Origin: Zychaea mexicana
Lineage: Eukaryota > Mucoromycota > Mucoromycetes > Mucorales > Lichtheimiaceae
NCBI RefSeq assembly: GCF_025766255.1
Contig: NW_026516910.1
Coordinates: 1 to 24,966, forward strand
Length of the DNA stretch: 24,966 bases
Direction: 5' to 3'
Shown: piece by piece, positions 1 through 9,700 of the stretch
Numbering within the stretch: the stretch's first letter is position 1
How the letters are laid out: each line of letters begins with the position of its first letter
Notes under the pieces: model-generated
What the model saw: only the letters and a program-made list of their open reading frames with translations
Told to the model about the DNA's origin: nothing
The model's database searches: none
Program-made: the position numbers and the translations under genes

Positions 1-1
1 T

Positions 2-3000
2 GGTGAACGCTCCTTGTCGTTTTCATTTGGCAATAACCAGCAGCAGCACGTTGCACAACAAAAAGGCTCGCAAGCATCGCACCAGCACCAGCAGCAACAG
101 CAATCGTCCTCGTCATCGTCATCGTCACCGACCCAACAGCAACAACAATACCATCTTCATCAGTATCACTTCCAATCCGAAGCGGCAGCAGCAGGTGCAG
201 CAGCCATGAGTATTAAGGACCGGAAACCGATCGTATACCCAGCACTTTTATCCAAAGTATCCGAAGCATTTCGCGAACGTGTCATTGTCAGCACCAAGAC
301 CAAGGATAACATTGAATACTCGAATGCATTTGATGGGCGTGAGGCGGTGGTATGTATAACTCTAATTTGCTACTAAATTTAATATCTTACGATGATGTGC
401 TATGATTACTATTATTATTACTCCTTTTGTGTTGCTCTTCCTGTTGTCGATTTTTCCCTTTGTCCTACGTCGTCATCCGTCATAGTCGTCGGTCGTCGGA
501 AAAGCGTTCGGGCCGTTTCTTTTTGGGCTCCTGTTGCTTAAAAAACCAATCTGTTTTATTTTTAGGATAAACTTGCATACATAATCAAGACCACAGATCG
601 CAACTTGGCACTATTATTGGGTCGCTCGCTAGATGCCCAAAAGTTCTTCCATGATGTGAGCTATGAACATCGGTTACGCGACTCAAGTCACGAGTTATAT
701 CAGTTCAATTCGACCCCATCGACCACCACCGCCGTCGGCGACGACATGCCACCCTGTAGCCCGGCAACCACTTTGCATGACGACGACTTCACAGAAGACC
801 TTTCGAGTGTCAACTTTGCAAACGATGCTCCAAATAACAATAGCTGTGATGTAGGCACGCCTAATGCCGTTTTCACGGTTTTGACCGATTGTTATTCGTC
901 CACATGTACGCGTGATAAACTTTGCTACAGCGTATCATGCCCTAGACGCTTAGAGCAAGCTCGTTCCACTAGACGACCACAACATGGCCGATCAAGCAGT
1001 AATACTTCTTTATTGTTTGCGGAAGAGGTATTCAATAGTAATAATAGCATATTCTCTGCTTTCCCTTTCGTGATAGGGGCGGTGAGGAGAGGGGGAGACT
1101 GGTTCTTTTTTTTGTTCTCTTTTTTTTTTATAAAAATCTATGCATGCTAATTTTATACCATGGTTACCCTTTTTTATAAAAAATTAAGGAGGAACGTCTT
1201 TGGGTTTACACGGTTCCCAAACCGTTGGTTGAAACGATGAGCAAACAAGAAATACGCCGCCAAGAGAACATATATGAACTCATTTATACTGAAAGAGATT
1301 TTGTCAATGATCTGCTTTATCTTAAAAAGGTATATTCTTCCACATGATCTATTGGCTAGGCAAATCCCAATCCATTAGCTGTCAAAATTAGACTCACCCT
1401 TGAGGGATATGATCAGTATTGGATTGATCCCTTATTAGACGAGCCTATCATCTCTGATGATCTAAGCGACCGTCAAGAGTTCGTCGAGCAAGTGTTTTGG
1501 AACGTGATGGAAGTCTACAGGGTCAATTCCGAACTGCTACAGGCTCTGTTGAAACGACAGATGATACGTCCAGACGTACAGCAAATAGGTGAAGTGATGG
1601 TTACATACACTGCAAAGTTTGAACCATTTGTTCGATATGGTGCCCATCAAGTTATTGGCAAGCATATTTTTGAAACAGAAAAGTCCACAAATTCTGAATT
1701 CGCCAAATTCGTTCAGGTAGAAAACCTCATGAAATATCCGATGATGTGATTCAAGAACAAAGAGAAAGCACTTTATACTGATAGTAGCACTGCCATTATA
1801 CGTGTAGAAAACCGAGCGATTGAAGCAATCACGTAAATTGGAGTTGAACGGGTATCTTACCAAACCAACAACGCGGTTAGGAAGATATAATTTACTTTTG
1901 CGTGAAATTTTACGACATACACCCGAAGATCATCCAGATCAAGAAAATCTATCCAAGGCAATGAAGATCATCAGTAATTTTCTAACAGCTGTCAACCGTG
2001 AGACGGGCAAGACTGAAAGCCGGCATAATATATATTTGTTGGAGCAACGTTTGGTAAATCATCGACAGGCTGATATGGTGGTAAGTATGCTATTTGATTA
2101 CTTCATCTTTGCGTTTATCAATATACGTGCCTTGTGACTCTTATGTAAACATACATGCTTCTTTTCTATTTGTTTGCTGCTAGGACCTGGGACTAAGGGC
2201 TGAGGATCGACAATTGGTTCTTAAGGGCGCATTGAAAAAGAAGGGATCTGGCTCAGAGTCATCAGATATGCTTCTCTTTTTATTGGATCACTATCTCGTG
2301 ATCACCAAGCAGAAGTTTGCCAATAACACCGAGTACTATAAACTGTATCGCAAGGTATATATATATATATATATATGTGAGCACAAAAGAATACTACCGT
2401 AAAATTGACACTACTACTCTTTTTTCCATCTTTTTCACTCTGTGCATCTAGCCAATTCCTCTTGCTTTACTTTCTGTGTCATTCCCGGATCTAACGAAGC
2501 GCTCTAGCTCAATATTACCATCATACAGTCGCACAAGCAAAGATTCGTTTACGTCTGTCGGCAGTATGGATAGCATTACAGCCGCAACGCCTCCTCCGCC
2601 ATCTCCTTCAGCTAGCACCAACACCAATAGTGGTAGCAAATCTGGTTATCCATTATGTTTCTCACACCTTGGCAAACACGGAACGGCTCCAATTACTCTC
2701 TTTGCCGCAACGATGGCGATCCGCAGGCAGTGGATTGTTAAGATCCAGAGCCAGCAGCAGGCGTTTATGGAAAAGAACAAGATTATTGAGTTAGTTCCTA
2801 TCAATGGCGACTTCTTTACTGCGTTTAACAAGGTTCGCTGTGCCGCAGGATATGGTAAGTAATCTGTTTGAGTATGTCTATTAAGCTGACCTAGTAAGGT
2901 GACAAGTAAAGTGTCTATCGCTAAAAGACATAATATAGATGGCGGGAAATCGTTGGTATTCGGCAGTGATCAAGGCGTTTATGTCAAGAGAAAGAACAGC

Positions 3001-4178
3001 TTTGTTCGGATCTTGGCAATGGAGAAAGTATCTCAAATTGATGTGCTCGAAAATGGAGCAAATCGGCTCTTGCTGGTGCTTGCGGATAAAGTGCTTTATG
3101 CTTATCCATTGGATACCCTTCTTCTGGATCCTGAACTTGCTGGCAGCGGACGAAGCAGCAGCAGTAATCGACGCGGCAATGCGGGTCGCAAGATCAACAG
3201 TCATGTATCGTTCTTCAAAATTGGAAAGATTCAACGGTCATCTGCTGCTGAGAAAACTTTGGTATGCTTTGTACGTCAGAATGCCATGACGTCGACGATC
3301 CGCGCTCTGGAACCACAGCAGCATCATCTCGGCAGATTGATACGCGGTCCACAGGATTCACTTAAAGTCTATAAAGATCTGTAAGTTTATCGACGTTTTT
3401 TACAATCCCACTCAGTAGTTACGAGCACGAAAAAAGCTAATCCACCTTTATAATTGCTTGAAGCTATATACCCGGCGTAGCATCGTCTATCCAATTTTTC
3501 CGAAATATCATTTGCGTGGGCTGTCCCAAAGGCTTTCAGATGGTTGATCTTGCATCCACCGAGGTCCAGAGTATGTATAGCATTTATCGACTAACTCAAT
3601 ATTTCTGTTTTAAAAAAATCTTATGCATTGGCTTTTATCTTCGTTGCTATTAGGTGTTTTGGATCCTAGCGACACTCGTCACCAATCGATACTTCAGCGT
3701 GAAAATTTGAAACCAATCACCATGTTTCGTCATGATGGCAACATTTTACTATGTTACAACGGTAATTGTTACACTAGGTCCAAATTTCCACTTGCAGTAC
3801 TAACGAATACCTTGTATTATCTGTTTACTACTAGAAATTGCTTTCTACATTGACAAGAAGGGCAGGCGCGTTCGAGAAGACTGGATGATCTGCTGGGAAG
3901 GCAACCCTGTCTCATTTGCATTCCGCTTCCCTTATATCATTGCCTTTGATCCAACTTTTGTCGAAGTGAGACATATTGATACTGTAAGTGAGGATGGCTA
4001 TGCGGTTATGGAGTGAATCAGAACAAATAACTTATTATTCCTGCAGGGCAATGTGGCACAAATCATTACCGGTAATAATATCAGATGTCTGAAGCCAGAT
4101 GCACACAACAGTATCCACTGTGTCATGGATGATCCTGTTACTGGCAATGAGCTTATTTATGAACTCAATTTCATTTAA
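2..4178 (+). CDS. ROM2: Rho1-type guanine nucleotide exchange factor (DEP-DH-PH-CNH), 5' partial
   Basis: Spliced gene, open at the left edge. Exons I infer: 2-349, 566-1027, 1189-1329, 1417-1716, 1808-2080, 2184-2354, 2452-2854, 2912-3380, 3464-3570, 3654-3761, 3835-3983, 4047-4178. All 11 introns (57-216 nt) are GT-AG and the exons join into 1020 residues plus TAA. Visible order: a Gln/Ser/Ala-rich N-terminal tract (about 10-70), a DEP domain (about 80-160, with YSNAFDGREAV then LLGRSLDAQKFF), a RhoGEF/DH domain (about 285-495, with ERDFVNDL, VEQVFWNVMEVYRVN and LNGYLTKPTTRLGRYNLLL), a PH domain (about 520-665) split by a Ser/Pro/Thr-rich insert, and a C-terminal CNH domain (about 680-1010). 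This is the architecture of yeast Rom1/Rom2 and fission yeast Rgf proteins, which load GTP on Rho1 at the plasma membrane in the cell-wall integrity pathway. The true start lies upstream of the window. The domain calls are firm; exact orthology to Rom2 rather than a paralogue is inferred. Confidence 0.93.
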
Positions 4179-4286
4179 ATACTATTTTTCTTCCTTTTCT
4201 TTACTACCTGTATATTATCCATACATACTTTCTTTTATTTCTCCTTCTTCTTTCCCACATTATCAACTTCCATAGATTAGTTGCAC

Positions 4287-4292
4287 AATAAA
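4287..4292 (+). terminator. AATAAA poly(A) signal of the RhoGEF gene
   Basis: A canonical AATAAA hexamer lies 109 nt after the RhoGEF stop codon, in a T/C-rich 3' region. It is a plausible cleavage/polyadenylation signal for the gene just upstream. Assignment is by position and motif only. Confidence 0.45.
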
Positions 4293-4690
4293 ACACACCC
4301 TCACCGCCTTTCCACTTTTTTTGTCTTCCCGGCAATTCTAACGTTTTATCTTTCCTTCTCGCTTTATTTTTTTGAAAAACGATTAACAGGAATATATAAT
4401 CATTAATTCTTACTTTATGGTAATTGAAGGCACCATATGGCTCAATTTAGAGCAGGACCACTTGGTAAAATAAGCAATATACATAAGCACTTAAGGAAAA
4501 CAAAGTATCGCGTACTCCCACGGTACCATCATTGTGTAGCACGCGGTAGTAAGTAATCTAATAAAGTGAGCTAGTATAGTTGTTTAATTACGTTGTTGTG
4601 AAAGAGACTGACCCATTGATTGTTGTAGTTTCATTATCATGACAATGCAAAGATGTTATTGTGTAATAGAGAGAAGAGATAAATGATATG
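4293..4690. other. Intergenic spacer, nothing recognised
   Basis: About 400 nt between the RhoGEF 3' end and the tail of the F-box-like relic. It is pyrimidine-rich at first, then mixed. I see no long ORF, repeat or RNA gene in it. Confidence 0.5.
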
Positions 4691-6477
4691 CTATATGCTA
4701 GCAATTACTTCTTGCATCGTGTTCATTGCTCTTAGTAGACTGGAGTAGAGTAGCTCCTTAAAAACGTGACACTTTGAGCTGTTTGCGAACTCCAGCAGTA
4801 CTGCTACGGAACGCATCGATACCCATGTCAGTGATTCTTTCGTTGTATGAGACATGTAACTGTGACAAACTTTCAATCTGGGACAGGTGCCCAAGCATAA
4901 GATCAGTGACGCCAACCACAGCACTGAGCCTAGAGTGCTGATCTTGCCTGTCCCTACAAGTTTCTGTGTGTAGCGTATATATCGATCCTTAAGAATGCCG
5001 TGTCGATAAGTGAATACCTTGCCAAGCTTCATTTCACGCAGTCGGGTTATTTCGGCCAAGTGGAGTAAACCTCGCTTGAAACGGAAACGTACAAGAGCTC
5101 CACTTGATCAAGATGTTGTAGGTGTGTAAGTGATGCCAAGTCCAAGAGTATATGGCTTCTGGGATTGAGAGTACCGTGGATCAATTTGAGCTGCTTGAGG
5201 CAGGATAGTGAGCTGAGAGCATGAGTGATAAGGCTCATGCGTGTTGTTGTTTCATTTGTACTTTGATGCTGAGATGCTCAATTTGATGCTGCGTACGGAA
5301 AATTCTTCCCATAAATCATCCATAATCTATGTATACCAGATAAGCTCCAACGTTCTCAGCTGTGTAAAACATATACGCATGAAGAGGTTGCTCATCTGCA
5401 TATCCATGGGAACAACATGAGAAAGGCGTAAGCGTATTGTTGATGTCGGTATGTATTCCCGATAGCCATAACCAGAAGGTACTTGCTTGCGGATCGTACC
5501 TGTTACGTTGTTGTTGCTGTAGTTGTCACCATCATCATGTCTAGTCGTACTCCACGACAGTTGTAACCGTTCCTTCTCTATTATATATTCACCATCATAG
5601 TTACTCCACATGATATACTGATCAACGGGACAGATATGGAGCGCTTCATGCATATTGTATGCTATTCCTGTTTTGGTTGTGTGTAAACAGCAAATATCTG
5701 AGGCGCGAACAGCGCTGCAGTAAAGATCGAATTCGATATCTATAGTTGAACACATTGTCGAGCAGTAAACATGCCAGGTTGCAATGTTTTAGTAGGACCG
5801 TATGTCTGTTTTTGATATCGACTTGTTCAAGTGTGATAGCTGAAAATTGTGCAGCGCTAAATGTAGCTGAAAGCCGTATTGAAGTAAGAAGCGTATTCAG
5901 TAGCATTGTCAGCGAAATGTCGGCAGAGAGAGAGAAAGAGAGGTAAGCGCAAGCTCGTTCAATATGTTTGCAAACGATTTAAGCGCGATTGGAAGTAACT
6001 GATCATTGCAAATACATATGGCCGCTGTCTGTGTTCATTGTCTAAGTTATTGTTGATAGCTACTTATCAAGGATATAATATAAGAGTATTCCTATAGTAT
6101 CAGTGACGATTGTGTCTTCCCGACGCCATACTAGAGCAGTATAGATGCGTATAATAATACACAGTTTGTTTTTTACTGAGCGTGCGGATTCTACTACAGT
6201 TGTACGTTTTGAGGTGTTTCAGCGCATTTCGTGTCTTTTGTTATTGATAGGTATGGCTTAAACGTAAGCACCAAGACATTGTACCAATGCAACGTTGTGT
6301 AGTCCCCATTATGTGCCAGAGATCTCTAGTTGCTGCCATAAAGTCGTCGCGTGTTCAGGAATGGTGTTGAGTCAGGGGAGACAAGCTCTTGGACATTCCA
6401 CACAGAACTTTCTGATCTAGATAGGAGAAGATGAGTTCAATAATTTCGGTTAGTAGAGCAGGAGTGAAATCTGACAT
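4691..6477 (-). pseudogene. F-box/LRR-like protein relic
   Basis: On the minus strand an ATG at 6477-6475 opens a 40-residue frame containing LLTEIIELIFSYLDQKVL, which fits the start of an F-box (a Skp1-binding motif of SCF ubiquitin ligases). That frame stops at 6355-6357. F-box-like text continues in a different frame (TLWQQLEISG), then another (NGDYTTLHWYNVL). Leu-rich segments in several frames follow: 5906-5646 (with LEQVDIKNRHTVLLKHC), 5755-5327 (with ALHICPVDQYIMWS), 5238-5047 (LSSLSCLKQLKLIHGTL) and 5059-4691. These resemble the Leu-rich repeats of the large F-box/LRR families of Mucorales. The frame switches are too many and too close for normal introns, so I read this as a decayed gene. 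A partly spliced gene cannot be excluded for the 5906-5327 part. The F-box call rests on motif recognition. Confidence 0.55.
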
Positions 6478-7077
6478 TGTAATGGGATTATAAAAGAGGA
6501 AGGTGGAGAAAAAGAGAGAGAAACTAAATATATCAGAAACGCACCGTCTTTTTTTAAAATGTCAAACATCAGCCGCGCGCTGGTAAAGCGCAATATGGAT
6601 AATATGGTTCATTGTTTCATATTAGCTGCCATCTAGATTCAAATGGCCTTAGTTTCTATGTCTCATATAAGACCAACAGTAACAGCGAGAGCTAAGCTAC
6701 AGTATCAGCAAGTCAATAGCCAATATAAAATATGCAAACTATTGGCTCTTTTTTCTTACTATTGAATGAAATATGCAAGAAGAATGGTAATTCTCTAGTA
6801 ATTTACTTTTTGTCCTTATCTTTGAGCTTGACTGTAACAGTGTCGGCCCAGATACTTACAATTGGGAACGTGAATGGGTAGACAGTGTGAATCAAAAAAT
6901 AAGGTGAGACTCAGATATATCAAAGGATTAAACAATAGGGATCCATATAATTCAGGATCCTGTCTTTATGTATATGTTGAGCAATAGGGGGCTAGCTATC
7001 GTCTAAGTATTGATCTACATCATACTTCTATCTAGAATATCTATGCCTATTACTCCTTATTCAACCATGTGGTTGAC
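6478..7077. other. Intergenic spacer, no gene seen
   Basis: About 600 nt of moderately AT-rich sequence between the F-box-like relic and the first hAT-like element. No ORF of note, no tRNA and no clear repeat. The part directly upstream of 6477 would have held the promoter of the F-box-like gene. Confidence 0.5.
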
Positions 7078-7952
7078 TAGGGGTCGCAATCTGATGGGTT
7101 GATGCTTTTCTGACCCACAGGTCAACCCGTCTAACCCTTGACCCGACCCGTTGACCCGTTGTGACCCGTGTATACATATAATATGTATGAGGTACTTGTG
7201 TTCAAGTAGTCAATCTTCTTATTGGAAAGCATCATTATATTATAGGATGTAGTTGTCAATATGTCTGCTATAGAACTGTAACTTAAGTGTACTTATATTC
7301 TTTTTTTTGTTGTGGGATTATATTCTATATTCAAGAGTAAAGGATAAGTAAGCTATAAGCAATATATGTAAAAGGAGTAAAGAAGTAGCAATAGTATAGT
7401 GAGAACGGACAATAGAGGGTAGCAGTAAGTAGGGGTCGCAATTGGACAGGTCGGGTCGGGTCAAGGGTCTGACCCGTTGACCCGTGGGTCAAGAAAACAC
7501 TGACCCGACCCGACCCGACCCATTCAACCCGACGGGTCAAAACTCGGGTTGACAGGTCAAGACTGATTTCAATGTAGTGATGAAGGAAGTGTCAATCAGC
7601 CTGAACTTGAGCGCTGGAAGTGCAAAACTCTATATATATATAGCTCTCTAAGATGATGGCACGCAAATTCCTAGCAGTACTAGCAACATCTACGTTTTGA
7701 GTGATTATTCTTAAAGGTAAAGGGTTCTGTGCCATCACAAAAGAAATCGCTTAGGCTCACATGCTTCAAAGAAAGCATAATATTTTTAAAGTGTAGTTGA
7801 AAGCGACTTCCCTATATGCCCCTTATCCTTTTCCCTTTTCCCTTTTCTTTTCTCTTCTTTCTTCTTCTTTCGATTTTCTTTTCTCAATTCCTTTTCTGTC
7901 TTTTGTTAAATCGCGTCTCTTACTGCCACCCTCTATTGTATATTCTTATTGC

Positions 7953-8980
7953 ACTATTAGACACTAGACCATATATTGTTATATCATATAATTTTATAAA
8001 CTACTTGCTAATTTATAACCTAGAAGAAAGTTATTGCATTAAATAATTATCATGAGATAAAATGTTTATCAATTAAAAAAAATTAATTTTAAAAGGCCTA
8101 TATGATATAAAATGATTAACAATAAAAAAAATAAGATACTCTATATATATTGATTTTTTTATTAAAAATAGACTACTATAACAAAATAAAACTATTTTAT
8201 TAATAGTTTATCCATAATGTTTTTTAAATCAAGTTGCCTAATATTTCCAAAATATATATGTTTAATTTTTTTATTTTTCTTTAATTTTTTAATTATTTTT
8301 TTCTTATTATTCTTTAGTTTATTAATTTTATCAAAAGGTTTATCTAGCCAAATATTTATATTTTGTTGAACCTTAGGTTCAAATAAACCTTTAATATTTA
8401 TTTTTTTCCTTTTTCTTCTTTCAGGAATATGATCAGGGTTATGTTTAGTGCATACAAATTTATCTTTATTTCCTTTTGCTGTTATCTTTTTACAACAAAT
8501 CATCCCTTCATTTTTACCTTTACTATATTTATAAGTGCAAAAGTTATTTTCTATATTTTTATATATAAAATGATTAGAATCAAATAATTCTCCAATTTTA
8601 TTTTTAATTGTTTTATTAATATATGTAATAATTATTATATCTATTTTATTATCTAATTCTATTTTTATTATTTCATTTAATTCTATTATAATATTATTTT
8701 TTAAATTTAACTTATCAAATGGAAGATATTTGTTTAAGCAGACCATTTTCTTTTTATCTTAAAAAATAATAAATAATTCTATTAAATCTAGAATACTTTT
8801 TGTTTTTTTAAATATTAATTTTCAATTTTCAATTTATTTTTATATTTATCTAGACAAAATCAAAATTTTTATAATTCAATATATGAATTTGAACAAGTTT
8901 ATAAAACCATTGAGGACTAGATGCTATTGGAACCAATAGATTTGCAGCAGATTCATTAGATGTAACCTAGCCTCCATTGC
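7953..8980. other. A+T-rich internal segment present only in the inner hAT-like copy
   Basis: Aligning the two nested copies shows that the inner one has about 1028 bp that the outer lacks. The segment is bounded by the 5-bp direct repeat ATTGC (7948-7952 and 8976-8980). It is about 80-90% A+T, far above the hAT-like arms. Either it was gained by the inner copy (the ATTGC pair would then be a target duplication), or the outer copy lost it by deletion between the two ATTGC words. It has no clear terminal inverted repeats of its own. It contains the ORF at 8192-8746. Confidence 0.6.
8192..8746 (-). CDS. Unknown 184-aa Lys/Asn/Ile-rich protein with a Cys/His cluster
   Basis: Uninterrupted ATG-to-stop frame with no intron, in DNA I estimate at about 83% A+T by counting G and C in eight lines. 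With stops expected about every ten codons at that composition, 184 open codons are very unlikely by chance. Seen: an Ile/Asn/Lys-rich N-terminal half (1-65); a candidate metal site C70-x13-C84-C85-x13-C99-x2-H102 in the context CTYKYSKGKNEG...KFVCTKH; a basic patch RRKRKK (110-115); and a very Lys-rich segment (145-163). Small Cys/His modules of the form C-Y-(x)-KGKNxGxxC...FCxKH recur, as far as I recall, in proteins of large nucleocytoplasmic DNA viruses. That is a resemblance, not an assignment. It lies wholly in the AT-rich segment of the inner hAT-like copy, so it may be transposon cargo. Function unknown; codon choice is unlike the host RhoGEF. Confidence 0.6.
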   Translation of the reverse strand: MVCLNKYLPFDKLNLKNNIIIELNEIIKIELDNKIDIIIITYINKTIKNKIGELFDSNHFIYKNIENNFCTYKYSKGKNEGMICCKKITAKGNKDKFVCTKHNPDHIPERRKRKKINIKGLFEPKVQQNINIWLDKPFDKINKLKNNKKKIIKKLKKNKKIKHIYFGNIRQLDLKNIMDKLLIK

Positions 8981-9700
8981 TACTTCTTTACTCCTATCAT
9001 ATATATTGCTTATAGCTTACTTATCCCATACTGTTGAATATAAAGTATAATCCCACAATAAAAAGAATTAAGTATGTTTTATGCTATAGCTCTATAGCAG
9101 ACATATTGACAACTAATGATGTTTCCCAACAAGAAGATTTACTACTTAAATATAAGTACTTCATATATATTATGTGTATACACGGGTCACGACAGGTCAA
9201 CAGGTCGGGTCAAGGGTTGGATGGGTCGACCTGTGGGTCAGAAAAGCATCAACCCGACCCGTTGACCCGCGGGTCAGATTGTGACCCCTAGCAGTAAGAG
9301 ATGAGATTTGACAGAAGACTGAAAAGGAATTGAGAAAAAAAAAACGAAGGAAGAAGGAAGAAGTGAAAAGAAAAGGGAAAGAGAAAAGGACTAGGAGCAT
9401 ATAGGGAAGTTGATTTTCAACTATACTATAACCATTATGCTTTCTTTAATACATATGAGCCCAAGCCAATTCTTTTGTGATGGCATAAAACCCTTTACCT
9501 TTAAGATAAATCACACAAAACATAGATATTACTAGCACTGCTAGGAATTTATGTGCCATCATCTTGGAGAGCTATGTATATATATATGGAGTTTTGTACT
9601 TCCAGTACTCAAGTTCAGGTTGATTGATACTTCCTTCATCATATCGAAATCAGTCTTGACCTATCAACCCATGTTTTGACCCATCCAATTGCGACCCCTA

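Larger units (their letters stand above)
7430..9290 (-). mobile_element. hAT-like element, inner copy with AT-rich cargo
   Basis: Inserted in reverse orientation in the outer copy. Its left end (7430-7926) is the reverse complement of the outer copy's right half (9291-9700). Its right end (8976-9290) is the reverse complement of the outer copy's left half (7078-7392). The termini are TAGGGG and CCCCTA, flanked by the 8-bp direct repeat GCAGTAAG at 7422-7429 and 9291-9298, a classic hAT-size target duplication. The outer copy reads straight through this site, which supplies an internal empty-site comparison. Unlike the outer copy it holds about 1.03 kb extra (7953-8980), very A+T-rich, bearing the 184-residue ORF at 8192-8746. 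It encodes no recognisable hAT transposase, so it would need one supplied in trans. Confidence 0.75.
7078..9700 (+). mobile_element. hAT-like non-autonomous element, outer copy (interrupted)
   Basis: This is the outer of two nested copies. The left end begins TAGGGGTCGCAATCTG (7078) and the right end is the inverse, CCAATTGCGACCCCTA (to 9700), so the terminal inverted repeat is about 16 bp. Both ends carry subterminal arrays of GGGTCAAC/GGGTCGGGT-type words. Taking out the inner copy (7430-9290) and one 8-bp duplication leaves about 754 bp with no coding capacity. The TAGGGGTC-type termini and the 8-bp duplication of its nested sibling point to the hAT superfamily. This outer copy has no matching flanks (TGGTTGAC left, GGAAGCAT right), so its own target duplication has decayed or recombination has replaced one end. 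Confidence 0.65.

Noticed and set aside
1330..1359. A 30-nt intron ending at GGCTAG in the RhoGEF
   Set aside because: Too short, and it would add about 19 residues in the DH helix; the acceptor at 1416 gives LYLKK-YWIDPLL, which matches the family spacing.
7078..9700. Two pairs of long terminal inverted repeats (about 320 and 400 bp) crossing one another
   Set aside because: They are better explained as left and right halves of one element family in opposite orientation, because an 8-bp duplication flanks exactly the inner copy and the outer copy is continuous without it.
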